The notes below the pieces were generated by a model. That model saw only the letters and a list, made by a program, of their open reading frames with translations. It was not told the DNA's origin and ran no database searches. The translations under genes were made by a program, and so were the position numbers. 64,000 bases of DNA from Setophaga petechia (Eukaryota > Chordata > Aves > Passeriformes > Parulidae), in assembly GCA_024362935.1 (NCBI GenBank), contig JANCRA010000007.1:18897003-18961002 (forward strand). The letters are read 5' to 3'. Below, piece after piece: positions 45,901 through 58,400 of the stretch (its first letter is position 1; each line of letters begins with the position of its first letter).

Positions 45901-48900
45901 GAAACTCAGAGGCACTGAGAGCAGTATAAATACATTGCAATAATGCTCAGTTGAGCAGAGGAAAGTTTCTTCTTGAAAAAGCTAAATGAGTCTAATTCAG
46001 CTGCCTCCTTTTTAATGACATACTTCCATTTGCAGTCATTCTGACCTGGGACATACTTCCTCACAAAATTTCTGTCTTTACATTAAAATGTAAGATGACA
46101 CATCAGCTGAAGGAATGACTTAAAGCCCCGAAGCTACTTAAATCATCTAACGAAAACCAATGACTCAGGAGGTTATTGTCCTGCCACAATCCCAAGTATC
46201 ATTTGCTTGTTCCTCAATGCTGCTGTTGCCCTGGAGATTTCCTTATTTTTGGACACAATGAAACCTTTTGTGGAAAAAGAGATACAAATGCACATTTAAG
46301 GAAGAGTGATAGCTGTGAACTAATGATGGAGAAATTCCAGAAGGAAATGGTTCCAAAAAAGTGCAGCTGAACATTCATTTCAAACTCCCCTTGAATTTTT
46401 AAGAACTGTTAGGAAGGGAATTCTTTTGGCCAAACTCTTGCAATGTATTCCTGATTTCTCTGGTCTAGACAAGTCAGAGGGATCCATAGAGCAGTGCCTA
46501 GTCCTTCTTATTACCTTAAATATACAGGTACTTTTTTATTCTGTATGTCCCAGCACCAAAAAAAAATAAAATTCTCTAATAAAAACCTGAAACTTAAAAT
46601 TCTTAAAGCAGTAACCACTTTATAATTCCTTAGCTTAAACACTATGCTTGTTTAATGGTGACAGCAATGGAAACACCATTAAAAGGCCAGTCTCTTCTGA
46701 AAATCTCAATCCTCTTTTTTAAACTTCTAAAAATTTTTCAGCCAAAGACAACTGCTACTGATGTGAAAGTTAAGGTCAGTTTTTCAGGTCAATCAACTTT
46801 CAAGTGACAAGTTGGAACCAGAACTAGGTGATCTAACAGACCTAATTCCTCTTGAATTTTGCTCTGTAACCCAATTTATTTCAAATAGGGAAATCAGGAT
46901 GGTACTTGGCACTGTATTTCAAGTGCTCTGAATTAAAATGCCATTGGCTCTACTGGATGTAAGAGAAAACTTTGGAACAGAAACTTAGGCAGCTGTGAAC
47001 AGCAGGAAACATCACCTAAAGGTTAAAAGATGCTACCTGAAAGAAAAAATGATTCTAAGAATTTACAATCAATGCTTTGTCACAGGGAATCTCAGGCACG
47101 GGATTACACAGAGAGTATCTTTATATTCATCGAAGTACAAACACCTGAAAGGGAAAAAAAGCTCTCTCTCCTACTGCAGCATGTATCAGCTCTGCCAGAA
47201 TGGTCCTTTCCAAGCCTGACCAACAGAAGGCAGAGGCTTAGCCTAGGAACACCACAGTGACAGCACAGAGGAAAACACAAACTTGAAACCCCTGTAGTGA
47301 CAAACAGCACTGATCACTGCCAATGTCTGCAGCCCAGCAAGCAACGGAAGCACTGTACTGTTATTTATCATTGCATTTTGCAGAAGTAACTCTTACCTCC
47401 TTGAATATGCTGCTTTCCAATGAATGATCCCAAACCCAAGGATTTTGCAATGTGTGTAACAGATCAGCACCAATTCAGAACTTCTAATTTGGCTGGAAAA
47501 CTAGCAACAATTTAAATGTTCATAAAAAATTCAGATGCCTCTTTAAAAAAATCTTGAATACCTGTGTTCAATCCACTGAGCTGTTGCATGCATCTCTAGT
47601 GTACAGGTAGCAGGGAAGGCTAAAATACCACCATGTAAAGGCAGCTCAGACTCAAATGAGTTTTTAGGCTTTTGAAGATCCCTCTTGCTCTAAATTTTCA
47701 AACCCTCCTCCCAATCAGTTGGGATCAGAATCAAATCTTTTCTAATGGTGCAATCCTGCTGAAATACCTGGAGACCTCAGCACCACCCAAGGCCTGTTAC
47801 AGCCCTGTTTGCATTCAAACACCAGAGATCAGCTGGGTGCAGAATGAAGTTGAAAAGCAATTTGAATAAAAACTTAGGGCAGTACTGGATCTAGGCTAAT
47901 AATCACCACAAAAATTCCTATCCACAGTCCCAGTGTAGCAGCATGAGGTCCCACAAATTCATCTGAAAGGCTACTTTGCTGTAGGCAATTCTGGTTTTTT
48001 GGGTGTGAGGTGAGGGTGGCCATACAAAACAAAAATTATACTAAGAGTCCAAAAGTCTCATTCAAAACTTTCAAGTGAAAAATTAAAAGAAAGCAGTACT
48101 TCAAATTAAGCCAGTACAACTACATGTTGTTTCAAAATACCTTTACAAAACAAAATGTTTGATTTTTAAATTCCCTGCTTACCATTACGTGTTAAAAAAC
48201 ATGGTTTCCCTGAAACCACGTTTGTGAGCAGGGGGATTTTCCATGTGGGAGGCGAGTCAGGTCCCATAGGCTAGGCATGACTTTGTGCTGCATTCTGCTC
48301 CACGTGCTACTGTGCACGTACAGCCTCTCCACCCCTGCTGTGTGCACTCCACCTTCCTTTCTGAAAAGGTAAACAGCCCACGTTGAGGTTCCAGGTTTCC
48401 CTGACAATACCAAAATTGCTTATGTTTACAACAGCACCTTAACAAAACAACTCTGTGCTATGAGCAGTGCTGTATTTTCTAAGCACTCATTTTGGCTACC
48501 TAGTGCTCCCCATTGCCTTTCTAATGTAAAGAGAATTTTGCCCTACAAGTCATTTGAGTCTGACCTTGCTCACGCAGATTTTGCTTCCCAAACTGCTGCA
48601 GCCTGTGCAGACAAAATCGGGCAAACAACATAGCTAATAAGCTGAGCAGTGATGTACAATTATGTTTGCCCAATTTGGCAGTGTCTCTACTCTTGTGCAA
48701 TAGTGCTTAATGGATCCAAAACTTCCCAGTCTGCACATCTTACAACCAAAATCAAACCAGCTCCACTGCCTTTGAAATGCTGCAGTTTCTTGTGAAATAA
48801 CCGCTGTGGGGTCTGTAACACAGCACCCTGCAGAGATGCCTGAGTTCACTAAGGACAAGGCAGATAATGAGCAAGTTTTGGAGAGAGTAGACACACACCT

Positions 48901-51900
48901 CTACCTACCAAAATACAGCACTAGCGCACTGGCACCCTGATGTGGCTGTGTCCAGAATGCAAGTACATATCCATGTGTGGGAATGTGCTGCGTCATGCAT
49001 AGAAATTTGCTTTCTCACAGTTGATCAGAGGTTACATTATTTGTTATTTGCCTTTTAACCATAAAAACCTTATATTGCCACATATGATCCTTTTGATGCA
49101 TGCAAACAAGCATCTTCCTGTGGGCATCATAAAGGGCAATCTCCACAGAGCCTTCTGCCACTTGAACTGAAAGTGAACCCTAGACTCACAGTGAGCAACA
49201 GTTTTTACGAATTCTGCCAGAGACAAAGACAAGACCACACACAGAAAAGGGACAGAACTGGGGACCACAACTTACAAGCCCTCAGGCCTTGGCTTCTTTA
49301 GCAAAGAAAAGACACAAGTAACAGCCTCTTTAAGTTTCTGTCCTAGAAGGTGGCACCCACATCAGACCACATCTAATGTGCCTTTGCAATCTGCGAAGGG
49401 CTAAGGGAGCACCACAATATGGATGAAAAAGATCAATCAAACACATTGCAAATGATTCTACTCCATGACTGCCACAGACTTGGTAGCTTTTGTCAGCCCT
49501 TTCCCTTGCCTGGAAACCAAAGAGAAGAGAATTGTAAGAAGGTTCTGGCAAAGTATTCATAGCATTATTTCCCCCCAGTTCTAGGATAATATCATAGCCT
49601 GCCTTCTCATAATGACTTTCCTCTAAGAAATACAAAGACCATTGCACTGATCAATGTCTCAAAATCTCACCAAAATGTCTCACCAATTTCTCAAAATGTC
49701 ACCAAAATCTTTGGGAAGCAGAGTATAGTGTTCTGATATATAAAATAGAAAACACAGACAAAGAGAATGACTCCATACAGCTTATTAGTGAGTGAACAGC
49801 AAAGGTGAGAAAGGAACCCAGATTTCTTCCTACCTTGCATCTCTTGCCAATTATGCTACACAAGAGCTTTGCTCTGAAGAAAGACATAGCAGGCTACTAG
49901 ACTGACTTTTTTTAAAAGTAGCAGCCTGTGATAACAGCACCCTATTCACACACAGCTCCAGGAAAATTCAGGGAAGGGTTCCCAGGGACTTCATTAATTT
50001 AAATCAAGTTTGAAGAGATGAGGAAAAAGCCTGTACTACATTGATTCTTGGGAACATCCTCTGAGGAGGCAGATTAGAAGGATCACTGACCTCTCCCTCA
50101 TCTTTTGAGAGTAGCTGTCCACAAGAAAGAAAGTCTTCGTATTTGGCAAAGGGGATGACAGGCTCTGGCAGCTCTCGAAGGTAAAGCTTCAGGAGGGACG
50201 CCACAGTGTGAACATCTGTGTTGCTGCAACAGAGAAGAGGGAAGGAAATTTAGAAACCCACACTACCCCAAAGCTTGATGCCTTTTTTGGGGGGTGCATC
50301 AGGGGCCCTCTTAGTGACAAAGTAGGCACGTGGAAGGAAGCTCTTCCTAGTCATTGGTAGTAGGCAGGGAGGTCTGCCTGTGAACAAGGGAAATCTCCAT
50401 TCTGTCAAGACAGAAATGCACCTCAGGTAACACAGGCAGTGGAAGGGATATACCTGTCCATAATACTGCTTAAGGTAGGGTGACACTGTGGTTCCTCTGC
50501 TAGTGTGAGGAATAGTGCAGGCAAGTGCACAGTGATCACACAGCGCTGACCACAGATGCATCCCTGCTCTGTGAAACATAACTGCTGAGTCTCTCACTGA
50601 TCCTTCCTGATACTCTCCCCAGCTAGCACACATGTACAGATCATGGGCTGGGCTCCCACGTGCCCTGCTCTATCATTCAGTAAAAATGGCGGAGGCTGTA
50701 TCTCCTCCAGGTCCTCTATTGCCTTTTGGTATGGCTGCCTGGCTTGTGGTACCTGGAACACCCTAGCCCATCTGTTATGAGAGGATATCAGCTTTTATTT
50801 TCTCTCCTAGTCCAGGAACTTCTTTTTCCTCTTCTTTCTCCTTTGTTTGAAATTGAGGTTGAGGTGTCAGATTCCATGATGAGCCCTTTCCAGCTACTCA
50901 GCTTCTGGTGTATGGGGGTATCTCTCCCTCATTTCAATTTTCCTGTGGTACAACACTGTTAATCATTGCAGATAACCTCCTCAAAGGTTTTGACTGTTGG
51001 AAGTCTAAACAGATTCTGTCACCAGCTCCACCATTATCCTGACTGTCTTTAAAGAATTCTGAGAAAAACATATCAGTGAACACTGGGCAAGAGAGTTTCA
51101 AATCCTTTCTTGTCTCCAAAAGCTGAATCTCTTCTATTTTGTATGTTTCTTTTTTGGAACATACAGCTAAAAGAAAACTGGGAAAACTACAACAGGAAAC
51201 TGTCAGCAGATACCATGTACTCCTCATCCTGCTCATGCTATTCCTATAAAAGAGTTCCATCATATTTAAGAATATCAGAGTTTTACACAGTGGTTTTCTT
51301 CAGCTGATTAGAGTGTTTTACAAATGAGATCAATACCCTTATTATTTTTTTTCCTTTAGTGTGAAGTTTCAGGCATGGATGGTGGATCTGACTGTCCCTG
51401 AGAAGCAGAGCCCAGAACAGAGCTTCAGGGCCACTGGCTGCAGTAACTATTTCATCCATGATGACATATGAAGTACAGCCAGACTTTCATTCGACATGAA
51501 AGTGCAACAGGAGCAGACTGCTATAGGTGCTTCCAAAACAGGAACACCTGGCCTTTCATAAGAACATTGGAAAAGAAAGCCTTCTAAAAATGAATATTTT
51601 AATTGTCAGTCATCGCAGAGGTTTGATCCATCATGGGGCAGGCAGGCCATAAGCCTGGGATATCACTGTAGTTACAAAAGATGTCTAAAAGCACTGACTG
51701 CAGCTGGGAAATAAGAAAGGATATTCACTTCACTGCACTGATTTGGAAAGAAGCATAAGGATTTCACACTTCTGCTGCCAAGGTATCCCAGGCCATACAG
51801 AGATAAGCTGTTGTTACACATTGAGAAAATATGGTTGCTAGGAGGGGAAGCATTTCATTTAGCCAGAGTGGCACTCCCTCTCCCTTCCTGCTCTCTGTGA

Positions 51901-54046
51901 CTACAGGTGTGTGACACAGACTGTATGGGGAATGGTGGAAAGAGCAAAAGGCAACAACTGGGACACCCTCAATTTTCCACTGGGTACTCCAGGCTTGCTT
52001 CCTTTGATTGCACACTGAACCCTTTGTTGCTGCATTCCACACTGACACACACAAGGCAGCCATTCCTTCCTGGAGGTCCTTGGTGCCTCTCTCAAAGGGG
52101 AGACTTAGCACTGATCTGTTTAGCCAGTGCAAATACCTGCAGAAATAGAGGTGCTTTCTGCACCTGAGCTGGGGTAAGGCACTGGAAGAGGTTTCTGTGA
52201 ATGCCCCATCCCTGGAAGTGTTCAAAGCCTGGTTGAATGGGCTCTGAGCAACCTGATCTAGTGGAAGGTATCCCTGCCCATGGCAAGGGGTTTGAAGGAG
52301 ATGAGCTTTAGGATCCCTTCCAATCCAAACTATTGTACAATTGTATTTTGTTTTAAAAATGCTGTGTGGAGGCTTGCTTTATCTACATAACAAAGAAGTT
52401 AGATAAGGCTAAATAAAACTTGAAATTGAAACTTTCACTCTTAATTAATTCCTTCTGTAGATACTCCTGTTCCACAGTGTAAACACTGAATTAAGATAAT
52501 TCTAATTCTGAACTAGAACACCCAGACATTCAGTTAAAAACACAAAGGTTTTGTTTAAGAAAAAATTAACTGAGAAAATTTGATGATTTCAAACTTATTT
52601 TTTCATGAAAATATTTCTAAATATTTGACACTTCCATTTAGGGAGCAAATGCTGTTTGTGGTTAGGAATCAAAGAAAGGAGGATGGGTGGTCTGGGAAGC
52701 TGAGGGAAGGGAAGAATTAAAAGAATGTTTCAAATAAACTCTGCAGATATACTTCCCAAGATGAGACCAAACACTGTTTCTGCCCACGCAGGAGACAGTG
52801 CTGGCTCTTCCTGCAGTGATAGGCAGGGAAGGGAAAGGATTGGCAAGGTTGAGACTGGCTGCAGGTCCAGGGGACTCAATCTCTCAAGGTTAATGTGTTG
52901 GTAATACATCAGGAAAGTCTGGGCTAGTGAGTACCAGCAAGAAATGATGCCAGGCCTCCAAGACAAGATCCCAGATCTGATCTCATTTATGGACCTGTGA
53001 TAGAGATCAGACCAGATCTACACAACACCCTTGGATCCAAATATCCCTGAAGTTCAAGGTCTCTGTTAGGGTCAAGCCCCATTTCACAAGGGGCTATTGA
53101 GCTTTGCACAATGCTGACCTTCACTCCAGGCAGGATGTACTTATGACAGGGTGGATGAAATGTTAGCTACAGGGTAAGGACAGCTGTTGGCTGGAAGGCC
53201 TTGACAGCATTCATCTTTCTGATCATCTGACAGCCTGAGGGCCAATGTAGAGACAGCACAGCTGAGAGCTGCCCTTCCCTTGCTGCCCTTGGATGGAGCA
53301 CTCAGAGACAGGGCTGGCACTCCTCCCATGGGAACCAATATTAAGCTGAGCATCTATAGAACAGCTGCTGGCATAAAGGCCAGGTAAAACGTGTCACATG
53401 GTGGTGACTATTCTGAAACCTGGTGACAAAGGAAGAGTCAAGATATTGCTCCAGGCAGCTCTGCTGGGAGAATGCAACATCTGAAAGCAGTACATCACCT
53501 AGTTCAGCTTTGTCACACCCGTTTCTCTGATGGGATCCCACCAGCCTCTCAGTTTGCTGCACCCAAATCTAGCAATGCTTTTCATTCAACATGTGCTTAA
53601 ACTGAAACACTGGAGGAGCCCCACACAGACCAATGAGCTCTGCTCCACCACTGAGCTGAATAAAGGCCTCCACACCCACCACCAGGTGGGAGAAAGCTTC
53701 ATCAGAGCTTTCAACAGAGAGGATGATGGTGTGGAAAGAACATGAGAACATGCAAGCCAGGATTGCCATTGCATGGACATTCCTGGCAATTTTACATGTC
53801 ACACATACACCAGCCTGAATTTGGCGATGTCAACTCACCTGTCAAAAAGGGGTTTCTCTCCACAGTCAAAAGAGTCCTGCAGATCTTTGACGAGGTTGGC
53901 CTGTCCAGGCATGCGGAAGAGCCCCTCCTCAGTGAGGCCTCGCTCCCGGATGAAGTCCACGCACTGCTCCACCAGCAGCGGGGCCAGGCGCTGCCCATAG
54001 CGCCGCTCGTACTGCACCGTGTCCTCCAGGCGCTGCCCGAAGATCC
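37044..54046 (-). CDS. ARHGAP22: ARHGAP22 Rho GTPase-activating protein (3' six exons, 5' end outside window or alternative)
   Basis: This protein belongs to the FilGAP group (ARHGAP22/24/25). ARHGAP22 stimulates GTP hydrolysis by Rac and affects cell shape and movement. Exons in transcription order are 54046-53839, 50223-50091, 45576-45503, 44535-44414, 42184-41281 and 37272-37044. Their lengths (208, 133, 74, 122, 904, 229) and phases join into 1670 nt, about 556 residues, with no frame break. Domain order is RhoGAP (exons 1-4 and the start of exon 5, arginine finger in GLFRMPG), a Ser-rich middle with [15 protein letters not shown] and RLSTYDNVP, then a coiled coil ending in [14 protein letters not shown]24 is excluded by the tail and by the middle segment. 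The position next to MAPK8 agrees with the MAPK8-ARHGAP22 neighbourhood in other vertebrates. The N-terminal PH-domain exons are not seen in this window. Confidence 0.95.
37580..37616. repeat. perfect 14-bp inverted repeat (hairpin)
   Basis: The arm tatccatataggga at 37580-37593 pairs perfectly with tccctatatggata at 37603-37616, leaving a 9-base loop. It is intronic with respect to ARHGAP22. Confidence 0.85.
40375..40398. repeat. AT-rich 24-bp perfect palindrome with direct repeat
   Basis: The sequence centred at 40386/40387 reads the same on both strands for 24 bp. It overlaps two copies of ttaaaatatatctaa (40371-40385 and 40397-40411). Confidence 0.85.
41281..42184 (-). CDS. ARHGAP22: ARHGAP22 large exon: end of RhoGAP domain and Ser-rich middle
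   Basis: The minus-strand acceptor is ccacag before 42184 and the donor gtaatg follows 41281. The 904-nt exon begins [15 protein letters not shown], which closes the RhoGAP domain. It continues through a Ser/Pro-rich linker with [39 protein letters not shown] and [15 protein letters not shown], and ends in the first coiled-coil turns [20 protein letters not shown]. The WSTSSCEIS block is shared with ARHGAP24. Serines in this linker are plausible kinase and 14-3-3 sites (inference). Confidence 0.96.
42185..44413 (-). other. ARHGAP22 intron with poly(A) tract and CpG-rich patch
   Basis: This is a GT-AG intron. It contains a 29-base A homopolymer (42903-42931) and a GC- and CpG-richer patch at about 43080-43420 with overlapping open frames on both strands. 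No family resemblance is seen in those frames. Confidence 0.75.
42903..42931. repeat. A29 homopolymer
   Basis: There are 29 consecutive A residues on the + strand. No target-site duplication or gene-like sequence is visible next to it, so it is treated as a simple repeat rather than a retrocopy tail. The length may be inexact in the assembly. Confidence 0.9.
44414..44535 (-). CDS. ARHGAP22: ARHGAP22 exon, RhoGAP domain core
   Basis: The minus-strand acceptor ttcaag precedes 44535 and the donor gtaggt follows 44414. The 122-nt exon codes [20 protein letters not shown] and [37 protein letters not shown] is the strongly conserved RhoGAP helix containing the Asn that contacts the GTPase. Confidence 0.97.
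44536..45502 (-). other. ARHGAP22 intron with CR1 fragment
   Basis: This is a 967-bp GT-AG intron on the minus strand. A diverged CR1 3' end lies at about 44949-45013. Nothing else is recognised. Confidence 0.8.
44949..45013 (-). mobile_element. CR1-type LINE 3' end fragment
   Basis: The + strand reads cagaaccatagaatggttgg, then agctggaagtagccttcaaa and aatcatctccttccaatccc. This is the reverse complement of the common CR1 3' terminus, so the element lies on the minus strand. It is recognised by pattern, not alignment. Confidence 0.75.
45503..45576 (-). CDS. ARHGAP22: ARHGAP22 exon, RhoGAP domain (74 nt)
   Basis: The minus-strand acceptor tccctcag precedes 45576 and the donor gtaagt follows 45503. 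It codes [24 protein letters not shown] and ends with two bases of a Lys codon. [13 protein letters not shown] is conserved in this RhoGAP group. Confidence 0.96.
45577..50090 (-). other. ARHGAP22 intron (4.5 kb), nothing else recognised
   Basis: This is a GT-AG intron on the minus strand. Short open frames occur on both strands without family resemblance. A low-complexity stretch of tctcaccaaaatgtc-like units lies near 49659-49710. Confidence 0.8.
50091..50223 (-). CDS. ARHGAP22: ARHGAP22 exon, RhoGAP domain (133 nt)
   Basis: The minus-strand acceptor gttgcag precedes 50223 and the donor gtcagt follows 50091. It codes [20 protein letters not shown] and [24 protein letters not shown]. The Lys and Arg in [12 protein letters not shown] are conserved in RhoGAP domains and contribute to GTPase binding. 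The first base completes a Ser codon begun in the upstream exon. Confidence 0.97.
50224..53838 (-). other. ARHGAP22 intron (3.6 kb) with CR1 fragment
   Basis: This is a GT-AG intron on the minus strand. A CR1 3' end lies at about 52175-52345. No other exon is supported. Confidence 0.8.
52175..52345 (+). mobile_element. CR1-type LINE 3' end, best preserved copy in the window
   Basis: It reads caaagcctggttgaatgggc, tctgagcaacctgatctagt and ggaaggtatccctgcccatg in order, then gatcccttccaatccaaac and a decayed terminal repeat. This is the classic avian CR1 3' region in + orientation. It is clearly 5'-truncated and diverged. Confidence 0.88.
53839..54046 (-). CDS. ARHGAP22: ARHGAP22 exon, start of RhoGAP domain with arginine finger
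   Basis: The minus-strand acceptor tggtgcag precedes 54046 and the donor gtgagt follows 53839. The 208-nt exon codes [20 protein letters not shown] then [40 protein letters not shown] and CGEKPLFD. The Arg in GLFRMPG is the catalytic arginine finger. The first two bases (gg) need one base from an upstream exon to form Gly. In ARHGAP24 this same junction follows either the PH exons or an alternative short first exon. Confidence 0.97.
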
Positions 54047-55075
54047 CTGCACCAGAGAGCCACAGAGACACCTGCGGGTCAGCCTAACCCTGCCTGAGCT
54101 CCTGCTCACATGGAGGGGGCAGCCTTGTGAAGGTCCAGTTTCTAACAGACTCTGAAGAATAAAGCTATTTTTACAAACAAGAATTACATAATGAATATTT
54201 TTTTTCTGCTTGACAGTGCTTCAAACTGCTCTCTGCCCTAAGCTGGTTTGTATCTCATACACAAGGAAGGTAGGTGTAAGGTTACGTTTATGGTTTTCCA
54301 CAGCTGTGCTGGATTTAGATTAAGTATTTATACTTTCATTGCAGCTCCCATCCCAAGAAGACCAAAACAAAGGCTACATTGACTTTATGGGGCACATGTC
54401 CTTGCTGCATGCACCCACTGCTTAGGCGGTCCCACAGCTGCCCTCCACTAGTTTGCAGCTGGCCAGCCCAACAGGCAGCAATCCCACTAGGGATTGCTAA
54501 CACAACAGAGTACAGCTGTCAACATTAAAACTGGATATTGTGAGAATCTTCCACCAACCTGGCAGACTCATTATATTTCTTTTCTTTTCATTAAACTTGC
54601 TGAATGAAAATTTAAAATGAAAAAAAAACAGTAAAAATCATGCAAAATCCATTGCCCTTCCTACTAAAAAGTGTGTGCTGTACTAGCATCTTGAAAATAT
54701 CAGAAGCACCATATTCTGTAAAACCAGAGTGGCCTAGGTTAATTCTTTAGTCGGATCCACTGTAGACATTTATCATTAAGTATGAAGCACTGTCTGTTTC
54801 TCTGGGGAGTATGGAGTTCCTGGCCAATACCAGCTGCTGAATGCCACTTTTGTGGCATCAGATTTTTCAGCAAGACAGAATGGGCTCAGGCTGTGTAAAC
54901 CAGAGATCTTAGTTCAATCCCTATTACTAGGAGACTGCTCCATCTAAAAGGACTGCCACTGAGTTGAGTTCTGAAATTCTAATTCTAGCATCCTACTATA
55001 TATGGTGGAGTAAGGGAAGAGAGTATCCAAGTTAATAATGTTTTGGCAATAAAAATTCAGTAAGTGAGGGAGTCC

Positions 55076-55117
55076 CAGAATCTACTCCCAGAATTTCAGA
55101 ATCTACTCTCAGAATTT
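55076..55117. repeat. 21-bp tandem duplication
   Basis: Units at 55076-55096 and 55097-55117 differ at one base (cagaatctactcccagaattt against cagaatctactctcagaat..). A partial third unit follows. Confidence 0.85.
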
Positions 55118-55403
55118 CAGATTAAACCACACCAGAGCAGGTAGGAAATTCTACACAGGGATTTCTCAAAGAAGTTTTCTATAGATATCAAGGATCTTTA
55201 GATCATTCATTCAGTACTCAGTTAAACCTGCAGGTCTGGAGAAAAAAAAAAGCAGCATGCAATATTGGAGTCACACTGTTTCACACTCAACAGCCAGAAG
55301 CTGTGTTTAATACTTGCACCTATGTGCTCATACCAGGCCAGAGAATTTGGTTGTTTCTGAAGGCTCCACTTACCTTCCCTGCACTAGGGACCATGTCTTC
55401 CTC

Positions 55404-55420
55404 TTTTTTTTTTTTTTTTT
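55404..55420. repeat. T17 homopolymer
   Basis: There are seventeen consecutive T residues on the + strand, with no visible retrocopy beside them. Confidence 0.9.
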
Positions 55421-58400
55421 GTAGAGATACATTCATGAGAGTAACTCCTGGTAACTGCTGGTAGGACATTCCCTAACCATCCATCACTGTTCTTCATAGG
55501 AGACACCATGTCAAACCATACCTGCTTTCTATATTCAGTCCAAGCCTGCTGAATCCTCAGTGAAACAAACCTTCATTATCAGATTCAACTCACTGAGCGA
55601 AAGCTGCAAGAAGAATCCTGAAGCCCGATTTCCTTTCCCTGCCTGTTTGTTATACATCAGAAGACAGAAACTTTCCTTACACCACAACCTACAAAACTGC
55701 ATTACAGTATCAAAGCTGGAGGGCCATGAAAAGTCTCAAAGGAAATTCCCTCATCCTGGCAGGAGAGCATGCCCTGGAGCATGGGAGTGACTTATCTTTA
55801 TCATTGTATGTGTTGGGTTTATTGCAGAGTAAAGGTTTTACTAGTTCTTATTTCTAATCTCTTTGAGTTTTCACTGAGTTGGGTGCCTCTGAAGTCAGTT
55901 TCTAGGAAAGAGAATCTCCTTCTGGTTTTGCACAAATTGCTTTATAATCCCATCATATAATCCCTGCTGTCATGATGGGGCATATCTATTTCCTTAAAAT
56001 GATACATGTTGTCCACTTTTCCAGATGCAAGACACATAAATTCAGGGGGGTCAGGACATGGCACGTGTCAGGGCAATAGCAGCCTTCTTTTCTCAAATCC
56101 CTACTTCCTGAATCTAATGGGTCTGTCTCGAGAAAACTCTGGGAAGGAGGTAAATGCTCTGCATTCTGCAGGCATAAAACCACATGTGCAATGTTATTCT
56201 ATAAGCTCATGTTCTGATGTTCTACACTGAGATCAAGGACAAAGGCATTGTCAGACATACACATAAGGAAGCACAGGCAGAATAAGTGATGCATAATCTC
56301 CACTGAAGAGAATCTACTTTTCCCCAGCCTTGACTGGTCTGTGATCAGCAACATCTCTAATACATTTCAGGTAGCATCAGTCCTTGCCTTCACAGTCAAC
56401 TTGGATCACAACAGCAATAGCTTTCTGTAGGTGCAATCCACAGTGATTGACTTCTGGAGACAAGAGGACTACAACACAGAGATTAAGGAATATGATGCTA
56501 AGGTAACAGAGACAGAGGGGGTGATCTCCTTTGAGACTCAGATGGAGCAGCAGATGGACCCTTCACAAACACAGTCTCACCATCACTGTGGGTGTCTCCT
56601 GCACAGCCAGATGCTGGAGATCCCATCTTTCCGCCTCACACATTAAGGCCAGTAACACTTTTCTCCTTGATGAAAACAACAATCTTTGGAGGAAATAAAG
56701 GCATTGAAATATTCTTATACTGCAGTATTCTTCACCTCCCTTCAGACCATTACAAATAAGTAACAAGATAAACCAGGCATGAAACATGACTGAGGAAGAA
56801 GATGATCTACCTATCACAGGATGAATGAAAGGAGCTGGCACAAGCATGGGTTTCTTCTTGTGTGACAGTGTCTGCTGAAGGGCTGTGCTAGTGAGATCAC
56901 ACAGTCTGTATAGGTAATTTTTGGTGGGAATAGGTCTCACGTCATTGCCAGGATGAAAGACTTCTTGCAGCTCAGCTCTCTCTCAGCTGCCTCCCACCCA
57001 GCTCTGCCTCCCACCCAGGTTTGCCAGCCCCACTCTGACCCAACTCCAGCTGCAGATCTATGCCTTTCATTCTCCCTTGAAATTGAACCCTAATTTTCCA
57101 GGGAAGCATTAGAAAGGATCACCAAACATTGCTGAGACAAAATAATTCACCCAAGATAAGTCTTTTGCTAACTGCGACTTTCCCTTTGTTACATTTTTCA
57201 GTTACACTACAGCTCCATGTTTTTTCTTTCTCTCTATCCTCCTTTTTTTTTTGCTGAGCCATAAGCAAGAGCCACCAGAGATGCTTCTCAGAAGGAGGAC
57301 TGCGTCCGGGCTGACTCTTTCGGCAATAAGAGCATTATGGTTGGTGTTAAGAGAGAAAAGGCACAAGAGTTGCAGTTAGCGGGACTGAAAAGTTGTCCTT
57401 GGAGAAATTGCTTGTCTTTGCAGTGGCTACAGAACTTGTCCATGGCTTAGAAAAGAAAAATAGTGTTAAGATACATAGAAAGAGCAATCTAAAAGCTATT
57501 TACGAAGTGGGGCTGGAAAGGTTCTGTCAAAGGGAAGTCTGAGATGCTGACACTTCCAAGCTTGCTATCCGGGCATCTGTTTGATGAAGTTCGGGAGAAT
57601 TATGACTTGGACCCTCTCAGTCACACTGGCAACAGACTTAGCAGATGTACCTACTTCAGTCTCCCAGTGCCACACAGGGCAAACTGAGGAACTGGGGTTC
57701 TATGGCTCTGTATCATTCATCTCATTTCTTTCAGGTCTCAGAGCTTGTAAAAGTGATGTAGTTAAATGTGCCTGAAACTCCCAGTTTATGGCAACATCTC
57801 CAGTTTGGGCAGGGACTGCCCTGCCTTGCAAGGAGAAGCAATGTGGAGCCAGTCACACACAGCCTCCTCTGCTGGCTCCTCAAGGCACAGGCCTGTTTTT
57901 AATCACTGGGCCCTGCAGCTCAGACTGAACTTGGCAGTGCTTCACTCCATTTGATGATCCCGCTGGAAGACATTAAAGTCTTTTTCTTCATTCTAAAGAA
58001 GGGGAGTCAGTGCCATCTAGTCACACTCCAGACAGTGTTAAGCTGGAAATAAAGCCCAAAGTTTACTAGCAACCTAAGGGTTAACTTTCCTTGTCATACC
58101 CTTATCTATAGCTAGGCCCTTTTGTTTGATTTCAAAGCAGAAAAAAACTCCAGCATGCCTGGAACCACATCTTTAATCTCAGAAAGATTCAAGAGATACT
58201 AAAAAAATGAGCTAGCAGAGCTACAGAATTTCTTTCCTCTACTCCAACAAGGTGCCTCTGTTCTTTAAAGATTTAGGTGACTCTTTGTGGAAAAAGCAAG
58301 CCAGGAATGATGTACTGACTAAGACACAGGCAGACTCTCTGTCCTGGCCTGAACAGCTCACCCACCAGCTCCAGGCATACAAAGCCTATACATTCAGCTA

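Noticed and set aside
56563..56940. 125-codon minus-strand open frame in the ARHGAP22 upstream intron, considered as a PH-domain exon
   Set aside because: It lacks every PH-domain hallmark of this family.
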